In this document: positions 1 to 8,732 of the stretch, piece after piece
Layout of the letters: each line of letters opens with the position of its first letter
Numbering within the stretch: position 1 is the first letter of the stretch
DNA from: Oxalobacteraceae bacterium OTU3CINTB1
GTDB taxonomy: Bacteria > Pseudomonadota > Gammaproteobacteria > Burkholderiales > Burkholderiaceae_D
Reading direction: 5' to 3'
NCBI GenBank assembly: GCA_024123955.1
Contig: CP099652.1
Span: forward strand, 4,030,001 to 4,094,000
DNA length: 64,000 bases
Program-made: the position numbers and the translations under genes
The notes under the pieces: model-generated
What the model was told of the DNA's origin: nothing
Database searches by the model: none
What the model saw: the letters and a program-made list of their open reading frames with translations, nothing else

Positions 1-196
1 GAACAACTCGGACTACAACACCGACGTCTATGGCGCCATATCGCGCGTCAGCCAGGTGGATATGCGGCTGCTATTCAAGCCTGTCGCCGGCACGGAACTC
101 GCTGTCGGCATCGACAACCTCAATAACGATCACGCTTACCAGATGCATCCCTACCCGGGCCGCACGCTGTTTGCGGAGATGCGTTACGTTTTTTAG
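1..196 (+). CDS. TonB-dependent receptor, C-terminal fragment (5' end outside window)
   Basis: The open frame starting at base 2 encodes the last 64 residues of a protein ending LFAEMRYVF, followed by TAG at 194-196. A stretch reading ELAVGIDNLNNDHAY is typical of the penultimate strands of TonB-dependent outer-membrane receptors. The terminal aromatic residue is the usual signal for insertion by the Bam complex. The ABC transporter ATPase gene starts 19 bases downstream on the same strand, so the receptor is probably the first gene of that operon. The substrate cannot be judged because the plug domain lies outside the window. Confidence 0.75.
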   Translation, partial: NNSDYNTDVYGAISRVSQVDMRLLFKPVAGTELAVGIDNLNNDHAYQMHPYPGRTLFAEMRYVF

Positions 197-215
197 TATC
201 CAGCACGGAGCACGG

Positions 216-920
216 ATGATACACATTGAAAAACTAAGCAAAAGCTACGAAGGCAGAACCGTGGTCGATGGCCTCGACCTGCATGTGCAAGGCGGCGATA
301 TCTACGCGCTGCTCGGCCCCAACGGCGCCGGAAAATCCACCACCATCGGCTGCCTGTTGGGCTTCGTCGACGCCGACGCCGGCAACATCCGCCTGGCCGG
401 CTCCAACCTGCCGCCGGCGCGCGCCGCCGTCCAGCACGCGGCCTATATCGCGGAAAACGTCGCGCTCTATGAACGCCTGACCGGCGTCGAGAACGTCGAA
501 TTCTTCATGCGGCTATTAGGCAGGAAGCCGCGCCGCGAGGAAATCGAAGCGCTGCTGGAACGCGCCGGCCTGCCGGAACACGCGTGGCACCGCATGGCCT
601 CCGGCTATTCGAAAGGCATGCGTCAAAAAGTCGGCATCGTCATGGCGCTGGCCAAGGGCGCGCAGGTGCTGGTGCTCGACGAGCCCACGTCCGGCCTCGA
701 TCCGGAAGCCAGCGTGACCTTCGGTGAACTGGTGCGGACACTGGCCGACGACGGCGCCGCCGTCCTGATGGCGACGCACGATCTGTTTCGCGCGCAGGAG
801 CTGGCCGACCGCTGCGGCATGCTGGTGGGCGGCCGTCTGGCCGGTGAATGGAAATTGGGAGATTTGAATGCAGGCGAACTTGAACGCAACTACCTTGGCA
901 TCCTCGCCGGCCGCGCCTGA
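216..920 (+). CDS. ABC transporter ATP-binding protein
   Basis: This 234-residue protein is a stand-alone ABC ATPase. It has a Walker A motif GPNGAGKST near residues 34-42, a divergent signature SGYSKGMRQK, a Walker B and D-loop region VLVLDEPTSGLDPE and a switch histidine in MATHD. The start chosen is the ATG at 216, preceded by GGAG at 207-210. An upstream in-frame extension would run into the receptor gene and lacks ABC homology. The 3' end overlaps the next permease gene by 53 bases, so the two are translationally coupled. The CcmA/NosF-like architecture with separate permeases suggests an exporter or a membrane-remodelling transporter. The substrate is unknown. Confidence 0.9.
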   Translation: MIHIEKLSKSYEGRTVVDGLDLHVQGGDIYALLGPNGAGKSTTIGCLLGFVDADAGNIRLAGSNLPPARAAVQHAAYIAENVALYERLTGVENVEFFMRLLGRKPRREEIEALLERAGLPEHAWHRMASGYSKGMRQKVGIVMALAKGAQVLVLDEPTSGLDPEASVTFGELVRTLADDGAAVLMATHDLFRAQELADRCGMLVGGRLAGEWKLGDLNAGELERNYLGILAGRA

Positions 921-2370
921 CGTGGCCGGGCGGGACGCACAATCAAATCGCCAACGGTGGCTGCGCGCGCTGCACGGCGCCTGGCAAGCCGACTGGCGCG
1001 AACGCCGGCGCGACTGGCGCGTATGGCTGGTGGTGGGCGTCGGCCTGGCACTGGCCGTATGCGCGGCGCTGTTGTCGTCGATGGAGCTGCGCGCCACGCT
1101 GGAGGGCCGCGCCATCGCTCAACAGGCGGAGCAACAGCGCTGGTCGCAGCAGGGTAAAAAGTACCCGCATTCGGCGGCCCACTACGGCGTCTATGTTTTC
1201 AAGCCGCTATCGGCGCTGGCGGCGCTCGATCCCGGCGTCGAGCACTACGTCGGCGCCAGCGTGTGGCTGGAGGCGCACAAACAGAATGAGCTGGTGTACC
1301 GTCCGGCCAACGATGAACCGGGTGTCACGCGCCAGTTCCGGTTGAATCCGGCCTTCGTGCTGCAAGTGCTGGCGCCGATGGCGATGATTTTCCTCGGCTT
1401 CGGCATGTTCGCGGCGGAGCGCGAACGCGGCACGCTGGCCGCGCTGCGCATCAACGCCGCGCCGCTGGGCGCATTGGCGCTGGCGCGCGGCGCGGTGCTG
1501 CTTTGCCTGGCGATGGTGCTCGCGCTGCCGGCCTGCATCGCGGTCGGCGTGCTCGAATGGACCCGCAGTCCGTTCAGCGACGGCTTGCCGCGCGCATTGC
1601 TGTTCGGCGCCGGCTATCTGGTCTACCTGTGCACCTGGGCCGCCTTGATCGCGGCGGTGTCGGCGCGCGCCGCCACGCTGCGCGCCAGCCTGGCGGTGTT
1701 GATCGGCTTGTGGGCCGCGACCACACTGGTAGTTCCGCGCGCGGCGGTGGAACTGTCGCGGATGGCCGCGCCGCTGCCGACCATGCAGCAGTTCCGCGCC
1801 GGCATGGACGCGGAACTCGGCATGCCGGACGATCCCGAACAGGCGGAACGCGACAAACAGCAACTGCTGCGCGAATATGGCGTCAAGGACGTCAAGGACC
1901 TGCCGGTCAACTGGGCCGGCATCAGCCTGCAACGCGGCGAACAGCACGGCGACCGCATTTTCGACGACCATTACGGCCGCCTGTTCGACGCGATGCGGCG
2001 GCAAAGCGACGCCTCGGCGCTGGCCGGGTGGCTCTCGCCGGCGGTCGCGATAGCCGGTCTTTCCAGCGCGGCGGCGGGCAGCGACACCCACCACCACTTG
2101 CAATTCATCGACGGCGCCGAGCGCCAGCGGCGCCGCATGCAGCAGGTGTTGAACCAGGCGATCACCGATCATCCGGAACAGGATGGCGTGCGCCACGACG
2201 GCGACCAGGCGCTATGGGACCAGATCTCGCCGTTCAAATTCAACTTCGAGGCGCTCGACCTGAAGGCGCTGGCGCTGCGCCAGGGCCTGCCCCTGGTTGC
2301 CCTCTTCATCGCAAGCCTGCTGCTGTGCGGCGCCGGCTTGCGCCACCTACGTAGCGGAAACTTACGATGA
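868..2370 (+). CDS. ABC transporter permease, DUF3526-like (first of two)
   Basis: A 500-residue integral membrane protein. It has one N-terminal membrane segment (around residues 53-70), a large non-cytoplasmic loop rich in charged residues, then a group of five hydrophobic segments between about residues 165 and 300. A second soluble stretch follows, and a final helix lies close to the C terminus. This arrangement is typical of ABC-2/DUF3526 permeases that pair with NosF-like ATPases. It starts inside the ATPase gene and its TGA overlaps the ATG of the next permease (ATGA at 2367-2370). It probably forms a heterodimer with that paralogous neighbour. The family assignment is from architecture and recall, and the substrate is unknown. 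Confidence 0.8.
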   Translation: MQANLNATTLASSPAAPDVAGRDAQSNRQRWLRALHGAWQADWRERRRDWRVWLVVGVGLALAVCAALLSSMELRATLEGRAIAQQAEQQRWSQQGKKYPHSAAHYGVYVFKPLSALAALDPGVEHYVGASVWLEAHKQNELVYRPANDEPGVTRQFRLNPAFVLQVLAPMAMIFLGFGMFAAERERGTLAALRINAAPLGALALARGAVLLCLAMVLALPACIAVGVLEWTRSPFSDGLPRALLFGAGYLVYLCTWAALIAAVSARAATLRASLAVLIGLWAATTLVVPRAAVELSRMAAPLPTMQQFRAGMDAELGMPDDPEQAERDKQQLLREYGVKDVKDLPVNWAGISLQRGEQHGDRIFDDHYGRLFDAMRRQSDASALAGWLSPAVAIAGLSSAAAGSDTHHHLQFIDGAERQRRRMQQVLNQAITDHPEQDGVRHDGDQALWDQISPFKFNFEALDLKALALRQGLPLVALFIASLLLCGAGLRHLRSGNLR

Positions 2371-3911
2371 CACAGATGTTCACACTGATCGCCTACGACT
2401 TGCGCAGCCAGTTGCGCGAGCGCGGCACGATCGCCCTGGTGCTGGTCGCCCTTGCCCTAGCGGGATTCGGATTGTTCGAAGGCGCCCGCTTCGAGCGCGA
2501 CCAGCGGCGGGCGGTCGCCGACGCCGCCGCGCAGGAAGCCGCCGCGCGCGCCGAAGCCAACGCGCTGGCCACGCGCTATTTCGCCGATCCGGCGGCGCCC
2601 GAGTTCAAGTCGCTGCAATGGTACAAGACGCCGGTGGACGTGCGCGGCTACGCCTTCCGCGCACATGTCGGCTTCGCCGGCAAACCGGAGATTCCAGGCG
2701 CCGCGCTGGCGATCGGCCAGGCCGACCTGCTGCCGGCCTACGTCCGCGTGCGCGCGGAATCGATGGAACTGGCGCGAACGGCGCTGGAGATCGAGCATCC
2801 GGGCCGGCTGGCGGCCGGCCGTTTCGACTTGATGTTCTTCGTGGTGTATCTTTGGCCGCTGATCCTGCTCGCGCTATGCACTTCCGTGCTGACGCAGGAC
2901 CGCGAGAGCCACCGCTTGCGCGCCTTGCAGCTGCAAGGCGTGCGACTCGGCCGCATGCTGGCGGCACAAGTCGCGGCGCGCGCGCTGTCCGCCAGCCTGG
3001 TGCTGGTGCTGGCCGTCGGCATCGCGTCGCTCGCCGCCGGCACCATACCGCCCGATGGCGCCGGCATGACCGCTCTGGCGTCGTGGGCCGGGGTGGTGCT
3101 GCTGTATTCGATGTTCTGGGCGGCGGTCACCGTCGTCATTTGCGCCGTGTGCGGCAACCGCATGACGGCCGCTTTCGCCGGCTTCGGCGCATGGCTGATG
3201 CTGGCGGTGCTGCTGCCGGGCGCGATGACGGCCGCCATTCAAATGGGCGCGCCGGTGCCGGTGCGGGAACGCTACGTCCAGGCGCTGCGCGACGCCGGCG
3301 ACCAGGTCAACGCCGATAAACTGGGCAGCCTGGCGCGCTTCTACGACAGCCACCCGGAATGGAAGCCCACCGTCACCCCGCTTTCCAAGGTCTCGTCCAG
3401 CGTGTCGCGGCTGCAGCGCGCGCAGGAGCTGGAACGCATCATGGCCGGCGTCGACCGCCAGTTCGAACAGGCGCGGAGGCGCCAGCAACACCTGTTCGAC
3501 CAGGCCATCGTCTTCAGCCCGGTGACCTTGGTGTATCAAACCTTGTCGGCCATCGCCGGCAATGACGGCGAGCGTCACCGACAGTTCATGGAGGAGGTGC
3601 AGCGCCATCAGGTACAGCTGCGCGACTACTTCCAGCGCGCGATCCAGCTGGCGGCGCTGGGCGACGAACGCAAGCCCTGCCCCGCCGCCTGCCTTGGCGG
3701 CTACGGCTTCCGCGACTTCGACCAGGTACCGCGCTTTGGCGCCTCCACGGCGTTGGCGCAGGTGCCGGACGCAGCGCCGCAACTGGCGGTGCTGTCGGTG
3801 TGGATCGCCGTGCTGCTGGCCATCGCGGCGGGCTTGATGGTGCGCATTCGGCGAGGCCGACGCCGGCTCCGTTATACTGCTGGATTTTCTGCTCACGACA
3901 AGAGAATATGA
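2367..3911 (+). CDS. ABC transporter permease, DUF3526-like (second of two)
   Basis: A 514-residue membrane protein with the same layout as the upstream permease. It has a first membrane helix at about residues 22-40, an Ala/Arg-rich periplasmic region, a cluster of five hydrophobic segments around residues 150-295, a second soluble region with a coiled-coil-like stretch (residues about 345-385), and a last helix near residue 475. A CPAAC pair sits in the second soluble region. Start and stop are both coupled by ATGA overlaps, with the preceding permease at 2367 and with the following lipoprotein gene at 3908. The two permeases probably form one transmembrane channel driven by the ATPase at 216-920. 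Confidence 0.8.
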   Translation: MTQMFTLIAYDLRSQLRERGTIALVLVALALAGFGLFEGARFERDQRRAVADAAAQEAAARAEANALATRYFADPAAPEFKSLQWYKTPVDVRGYAFRAHVGFAGKPEIPGAALAIGQADLLPAYVRVRAESMELARTALEIEHPGRLAAGRFDLMFFVVYLWPLILLALCTSVLTQDRESHRLRALQLQGVRLGRMLAAQVAARALSASLVLVLAVGIASLAAGTIPPDGAGMTALASWAGVVLLYSMFWAAVTVVICAVCGNRMTAAFAGFGAWLMLAVLLPGAMTAAIQMGAPVPVRERYVQALRDAGDQVNADKLGSLARFYDSHPEWKPTVTPLSKVSSSVSRLQRAQELERIMAGVDRQFEQARRRQQHLFDQAIVFSPVTLVYQTLSAIAGNDGERHRQFMEEVQRHQVQLRDYFQRAIQLAALGDERKPCPAACLGGYGFRDFDQVPRFGASTALAQVPDAAPQLAVLSVWIAVLLAIAAGLMVRIRRGRRRLRYTAGFSAHDKRI

Positions 3912-5074
3912 AGGCTCACCACCCATCCCGCCGCTACGTCCGGCCCCTCGCCGGCGCGCTCTCCCTGCTTCTGGCGCTCGGCGGCTGCGCCCAGCTGCCG
4001 ACGGCCAAAACCACGCCCGACACGGTATCGGCGCTGCGCTTCATCGGCGAGCAGCGGCTGCCGTGGCGCGCGCAATTCCACGGCACGATGGTGGGCGGCC
4101 TGTCCGGCATCGACTACGACGCCGCCCGTGGCGATTGGGTGATGATCTGCGACGACCGCTCCGAACACAATCCGGCGCGCTACTACCGCGCGCGGCTCGG
4201 GTACGATGACAAAGCGTTCAAGTCCGTCGAGCTGACCAGCGTCGTCACGCTGCTGCAACCGGACGGCAAAGCCTATCCGTCGAAGGAAAACTTCAAACGG
4301 CACGGCGGCGTGGTGCCCGACCTGGAGTCGGCCCGCGTCGATCCGCGCGACGGCAGCATCTGGTACACCAGCGAAGGCGACGTGCCCGCCGGCCTGCCGC
4401 CGTTCGTGCGTCAGGCCAAAGCCGACGGCAGCTTCCTGGCGGAGCTGCCCTTGCCGGCCATGTTCGACGTGCCCGAAGACGGCAAGGCCGGACAGCGCAA
4501 CAACCAGAGCTTCGAAGGCTTGAGCTTCGCGCCGGACGGCAATACGCTGTGGGTGTCGATGGAGGGACCGATGATCCAGGATGGCGCGCTGCCGGACCCG
4601 CGCACCGGCGCCGTCAACCGCATCACCCACTTCGCCCGCGACGGCAAGGTACTCGGGCAGTTCGCCTACCCGCTCGAGGCGATTCCCGCCGCGCCGGGCA
4701 AGGGCAAGTTCGCCGACAACGGCATCTCGGAAATCCTCGCCCTCAGCCACAACCGGGTGCTGGTGATGGAGCGCTCCGGCGTGCAGGCCGACGACGGCAC
4801 CTTTCAGGATTTCGTCCGCATCTACGAGATCACCACCGATGGCGCCAGCGATATCCAGAACCTCGCGAGCATCAACGGCGCCACCTACACGCCGCTGAAA
4901 AAGCGTTTGGTATTGGACGTGAATGCGCTCAATCTGCCGCGGGTGGACAACCTGGAGGGCATCTCCCTCGGCCCGGTGCTGCCGAACGGCCATGCCAGCC
5001 TGGTGCTGGTCTCGGACGACAATTTCGGCAAGGACCAGGTTACGCAGCTGCTGCTGTTTGAACTGATCCCATAG
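3908..5074 (+). CDS. Esterase-like activity of phytase family lipoprotein
   Basis: This 388-residue protein begins with a lipoprotein signal peptide (MKAHHPSRRYVRPLAGALSL region) ending in the lipobox LGGC. The mature part resembles the phytase-like esterase domain (a beta-propeller-like fold). It has motifs such as GGLSGIDYD, YTSEGD, NNQSFEGLSF and NLEGISLGP that form the repeated strands of this family. The ATG at 3908 overlaps the stop of the upstream permease, so it is the last gene of the receptor-ABC operon. It may act on a phospho- or carboxyl-ester associated with the transported compound, but that is inference. Its 3' end overlaps the convergent recQ gene by 35 bases. Confidence 0.75.
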   Translation: MKAHHPSRRYVRPLAGALSLLLALGGCAQLPTAKTTPDTVSALRFIGEQRLPWRAQFHGTMVGGLSGIDYDAARGDWVMICDDRSEHNPARYYRARLGYDDKAFKSVELTSVVTLLQPDGKAYPSKENFKRHGGVVPDLESARVDPRDGSIWYTSEGDVPAGLPPFVRQAKADGSFLAELPLPAMFDVPEDGKAGQRNNQSFEGLSFAPDGNTLWVSMEGPMIQDGALPDPRTGAVNRITHFARDGKVLGQFAYPLEAIPAAPGKGKFADNGISEILALSHNRVLVMERSGVQADDGTFQDFVRIYEITTDGASDIQNLASINGATYTPLKKRLVLDVNALNLPRVDNLEGISLGPVLPNGHASLVLVSDDNFGKDQVTQLLLFELIP

Positions 5075-6623
5075 CGTTCAACTGTGCGGAAAGCGCCGGC
5101 GGCGGCGCTGCCGGCGAAGGGTCGGCGGCAGCCAGCAGCGGCCCGCTTTCCTGTATCGACGGCGGCGACAGGCAGTTGTCGCACTTGCAGCAGCGCTCGA
5201 AGCCCGGCGACAGGTCGCCGAAGTAGTCCAGCAGCAGCTTCCAGCGGCAGTAGCCGCTCTGCGCGTAGCCCACCATCTGCTCCAGCCCTTCGCGGTCGCG
5301 CTCATGCTTGTCCACGTAGACCTGCGCCATGCGCTCGAACTCCGCCATCTTCGGCGGGCCTTTCGGCTGTTTGGCCACCAGGTAGGCCAGCTTGCTGTTG
5401 CGCTTCAACAGTTTGCCGTCCTTGAGCATCTTCAGGCAGATTTTCAACTGGCTGGCGGGCAGCTGCTCCAGGCGCGGTTTCAGATCGGCCTCGGTGAAGG
5501 TCATCTGCTCCGATGCGACAGCCGCCTCGTACACGGCCCGCAATTCCTCGGCCGACGGGTAGTGTTTGATCAGGAAAAACTGCTGCAGGCGTTTGTCGGC
5601 ATGGTAGTACAACAGCGTGCACTCGGCGTCGAGGCCGTCGCGCCCGGCGCGGCCGGACTCCTGGTAGTAGGCTTCCAGATTGGCTGGCACTTGCAAGTGG
5701 ATGACGAAGCGCGTGTCGCTCTTGTCGATGCCCATGCCGAAGGCGTTGGTCGCCACCATCACGCGGCGCTCCCCGCTCATGAACAGGTTCTGGTTTTCGC
5801 TGCGCTCGGCCGCTTTCAGCTTGCCGTGATAGAGCGTCACGCTCTCGCCGGCGTTGCGCAGCATGTCGTACATTTCCTCGGCCGCCTTGACGGTGGCGGC
5901 GTAGATGATGCCGACGCCTGCGGTCTCGCGCACCAGCTGCAGCGCCTGCGCGTCCTTTTCGCCGGGATTGGTCACCTGGCGTACGCGGTAATGCAGATTG
6001 GGGCGATAGATGCCGGTGTTGACGACCGCCATGCGCGGCCTGCCCAGCTGGGCGCGGATATCGGCGATCACTCCGTCGGTGGCGGTCGCGGTCAGCGCCA
6101 GCACCGGTGGACGCCCCAGGGCGTTGAGCGCGGCGCCGATTTCCAGGTATGCCGGTCGGAAATCGTGGCCCCACTGCGAGATGCAATGCGCCTCGTCGAT
6201 GACCACCAGTGCGATCTCGCTGTTCTTGAGCAGCGCCAGGAATTCCGGCGTCACCAGCCGTTCCGGCGTGCAGAAAACGATATCCTTGTCGGCGCTTTCG
6301 ATACCCTCCAGCGCGGCCAGCTCGTCGACGCGCGACAGGCTGCTGTTGATCTGCGCGGCGCTGGCGATGCCGGCCTCCTCCAGCTTTTCGGCCTGGTCCT
6401 TCATCAGCGAAATCAGCGGCGACACCACCACCGTCACGCCCTTCAGCAGGCGCGCCGGCAATTGGTAGCACAGCGACTTGCCGCTGCCGGTGGGCATGAC
6501 CGCCAGCGTGTCCTGGCCGGCCAGCACGCTGTCGATGACGTGGCGCTGGCCGTCGCGCAAGGATTCAATGCCGAAGACCTTGCGCAGAAGGTCGTTGATG
6601 TGCTTGTTCTTTAGGGCTGCCAT
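5040..6623 (-). CDS. recQ: RecQ-family ATP-dependent DNA helicase (short form)
   Basis: A 527-residue superfamily 2 helicase. It carries the Walker A motif MPTGSGKSLCYQLP, motif II DEAH, motif III LALTATA, and motif VI QESGRAGRDG. The RecQ-Ct zinc-binding region follows, with cysteines in GYCRWKLLLDYFGD and CCKCDNC. The usual C-terminal HRDC domain is not present. The protein instead ends in a short Ala/Pro-rich tail, so it is shorter than the E. coli enzyme (about 610 residues). I chose the ATG at 6623 over a GTG two codons upstream because AAAGAG lies about seven bases before the ATG. It unwinds DNA during recombination and fork repair. Confidence 0.9.
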   Translation of the reverse strand: MAALKNKHINDLLRKVFGIESLRDGQRHVIDSVLAGQDTLAVMPTGSGKSLCYQLPARLLKGVTVVVSPLISLMKDQAEKLEEAGIASAAQINSSLSRVDELAALEGIESADKDIVFCTPERLVTPEFLALLKNSEIALVVIDEAHCISQWGHDFRPAYLEIGAALNALGRPPVLALTATATDGVIADIRAQLGRPRMAVVNTGIYRPNLHYRVRQVTNPGEKDAQALQLVRETAGVGIIYAATVKAAEEMYDMLRNAGESVTLYHGKLKAAERSENQNLFMSGERRVMVATNAFGMGIDKSDTRFVIHLQVPANLEAYYQESGRAGRDGLDAECTLLYYHADKRLQQFFLIKHYPSAEELRAVYEAAVASEQMTFTEADLKPRLEQLPASQLKICLKMLKDGKLLKRNSKLAYLVAKQPKGPPKMAEFERMAQVYVDKHERDREGLEQMVGYAQSGYCRWKLLLDYFGDLSPGFERCCKCDNCLSPPSIQESGPLLAAADPSPAAPPPALSAQLNAMGSVQTAAAA

Positions 6624-6627
6624 GGAC

Positions 6628-6660
6628 ACTCTTTCTATTCAGCGGGACTGGAGAAAGAGT
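6628..6660 (-). promoter_or_regulatory. Hairpin in the recQ leader overlapping the ribosome-binding site
   Basis: Perfect 9-base inverted arms lie at 6628-6636 (ACTCTTTCT) and 6652-6660 (AGAAAGAGT), separated by 15 bases. On the recQ transcript the start-proximal arm contains the purine-rich stretch that would act as the ribosome-binding site. The hairpin could therefore hide it. No T-run follows, so this is not a classical terminator. A regulatory role is inference. Confidence 0.35.
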
Positions 6661-6748
6661 AGACAAGGACGCCGTTGCGGTATGTACGCCAGCACACCGC
6701 CCGGGCGTGTTCGGCCGGGCGGCGGTCAGGTGCGTAGCGCGCCGACGG

Positions 6749-8161
6749 CTACCAGCCTATGTCCCGGAGCAACGGATACGTCAAATCGCGCGGCGGCTTG
6801 ACCTCGTGCGACAGGTCGTCGTTGATCGACGGTTCCATCAGCTGGTTGGGGATGGCGCTGATGTCGTAGTGCGACACGGACGATCCGGGCAGGTTGGGAT
6901 CGGTCGCGTACATCAGCACCCTCCCCGACGGATCGGTGCCGGCGCGCACCGCCAGGTTGACGCCGAGGTTGGCGAACAGGCCGGACTTGGTGCGCGAGCG
7001 CGTGGCCAGCACCTCCTTCAGCGCGGCGCCGTCCTCCAGCGAAATCCGCACCGCGGGGATGACGATGGTTGGATCGTCGCCGGCCAGGTCCTGTGGCGGC
7101 GTGCCCGCCGCGTTGTCGACGATGATGGCGCCGATGGCCCCCGCGTTCTGCACGTTCTTGACCTTTTCGACGAAAGTGCACCCGCCACGGTCGATCAGCG
7201 CGATCTTGCCCTGGACGGCCCGGGCGTTAGGTTCCGCCAACGGCGTGCACGCCAGTCCGGTGTTGGGCGGCGTATCGATGACCGGCATGACCTCGCCGGT
7301 CAGGCCCGGACTGCCCAGCGGCGGACCGAATTGCGCGACGCCGACCCGCTGCACCCCGGCCACGCGCGACGGCGACAGGATCGTCAGCAACGGCGTGCCC
7401 GGCCGCAGCACGATGCGCGCCGCCTCGGTGACGATGGGGCCGTTCCACACCAGCCGCCCGGCGCGCCTGGCGGAGGCGGCCCGTTCGGCGTCGCTCATGT
7501 CCTTCCATAACTTGTTGGTTGCCGTATCCAATAAGAAATAATCCCAGATGCTGGGGATGCCGGCCAACAGTTCGCCGGTGGCGTCGTCGGTGTAGGTCTG
7601 GAAGCCCAGGCCGTGGGCGAACTCGTGCAGCAGCACGGCCACCAGGTCGATCTGCGGCCCGTGGTTGTTGTCGAGTCCCAGATAGAACGGCGAGCCGCTG
7701 AAGCAGCCGGGCTGGCCCAGATTGACGTTGAACCGGGCGCGGATCTCGGGCATGTCGGGATCGGCGTCGATGCCGAGCAGCTTGTTGGTCTCGGCCTCGC
7801 CGTACCAGGCGTTGGCCTGCGGTGCGCCGGTAAAGTTGGCGAACACCTGCAAGGCGCCGGCCGACCCGAGCACGGCGCCGGTGTCGTTGCAGGGCAAGGC
7901 CTCCCACGTCGCCAGCACGCGGATCGGCACGCTGCTGTCGAGCGTCGCGCCCCAGATGCTCGCCGCTTGTTGGAAAGCGTTGATGCGCTGCGCGCCCAGG
8001 GTGGTGCCGCTGTTGCCGCCCACCGGCGTCACCGGCGTCGGGTCGTTGAAGCCGACGCCGGCCGGGTCGCCGTTGACGATGGCAATGGTGGCGGCGGCCC
8101 AGCTGCCCGACGAGCACAGCATGGCCAACGCGCCGCAGATGGCAATCAGTTTATTTCTCAT
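6749..8161 (-). CDS. Secreted PA-domain protein with HEXXH metalloprotease motif
   Basis: A 470-residue exported protein. It has a signal peptide (MRNKLIAICGALAMLCSSGSWA), a zinc-protease-like motif HEFAHGLGF at residues 179-187, and a later protease-associated (PA) domain containing IALIDRGGCTFVEKV and AIGAIIVDN. The third ligand position after HEXXHxxGF is not a histidine or aspartate in the standard spacing, so metzincin-type catalysis is likely but unproven. The C terminus SINDDLSHEV...LLRDIGW matches the end of many PA-domain proteins of this type. The ATG at 8161 is preceded by GGGAGAA. Its start overlaps the end of the upstream small exported protein by 11 bases, so the two are co-translated. 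Confidence 0.7.
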   Translation of the reverse strand: MRNKLIAICGALAMLCSSGSWAAATIAIVNGDPAGVGFNDPTPVTPVGGNSGTTLGAQRINAFQQAASIWGATLDSSVPIRVLATWEALPCNDTGAVLGSAGALQVFANFTGAPQANAWYGEAETNKLLGIDADPDMPEIRARFNVNLGQPGCFSGSPFYLGLDNNHGPQIDLVAVLLHEFAHGLGFQTYTDDATGELLAGIPSIWDYFLLDTATNKLWKDMSDAERAASARRAGRLVWNGPIVTEAARIVLRPGTPLLTILSPSRVAGVQRVGVAQFGPPLGSPGLTGEVMPVIDTPPNTGLACTPLAEPNARAVQGKIALIDRGGCTFVEKVKNVQNAGAIGAIIVDNAAGTPPQDLAGDDPTIVIPAVRISLEDGAALKEVLATRSRTKSGLFANLGVNLAVRAGTDPSGRVLMYATDPNLPGSSVSHYDISAIPNQLMEPSINDDLSHEVKPPRDLTYPLLRDIGW

Positions 8162-8579
8162 AATGTTCTCCCGGCTCGCTGTCCGCTTCGCACGTCTCGG
8201 TGACCTTGCCGGCGGCATCCTTGCGCGCCAGCGCGTAGCGCTCGTGGCGCTCCTCGAGCATCAATGCGACGCCGCCGTGCGGCGGCCGGGTCAGCGTGGG
8301 TTTGGAGGTGGCGCCAGTGGTCGAGGCGCCCTTGGGCGGGACGGCCAACGCCGCCGCCTGCCGGGCCGTCGGCCCGGTCAGCTTGCCGGTGGCCGGGTCC
8401 TTGAAGCCCATCATGCCGGCGTGCGGCGGCGGCTCCGCCCGCCCGTGCTGCGGCGCTGGCTGCGCGACAACACTAACGTTGGGAAATTCCATGACGCCGT
8501 TGGCGGCTGGCGGCGAGGCGGTGGCGCTGCAACCGGCGGCGGCGCCAAGCAGTCCCGCCAGAAGTTTAGTCAGGTTCAT
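8151..8579 (-). CDS. Small exported protein, possible lipoprotein, unknown function
   Basis: A 142-residue protein with a hydrophobic N terminus MNLTKLLAGLLGAAAGC that could be a lipoprotein signal, although the -3 residue (Ala) is not ideal. The rest is Pro/Gly/Ala-rich. It contains GFKDPATGKLTGPT, which resembles the short DPxTGxLxxPT motif I recall from small exported proteins of PEP-CTERM-producing bacteria. It ends with a charged stretch. Its stop overlaps the start of the downstream PA-domain protease gene, which suggests the two work together, perhaps as inhibitor, chaperone or surface partner. No enzymatic motif is visible. Confidence 0.55.
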   Translation of the reverse strand: MNLTKLLAGLLGAAAGCSATASPPAANGVMEFPNVSVVAQPAPQHGRAEPPPHAGMMGFKDPATGKLTGPTARQAAALAVPPKGASTTGATSKPTLTRPPHGGVALMLEERHERYALARKDAAGKVTETCEADSEPGEHYEK

Positions 8580-8732
8580 ATCAAGCCCTTTGGTAAGAAC
8601 ATCGAATCGAACAAAAACCATGGGTATGGTTCAACTTGCCCAAGTTAGACGAGGCACGGTTCGATTTGGTTCCACTTCAGGCCGGACGGATTCCTGATCC
8701 AGTTCAAGACGGGAAAGGCGATTTGAAGGATG

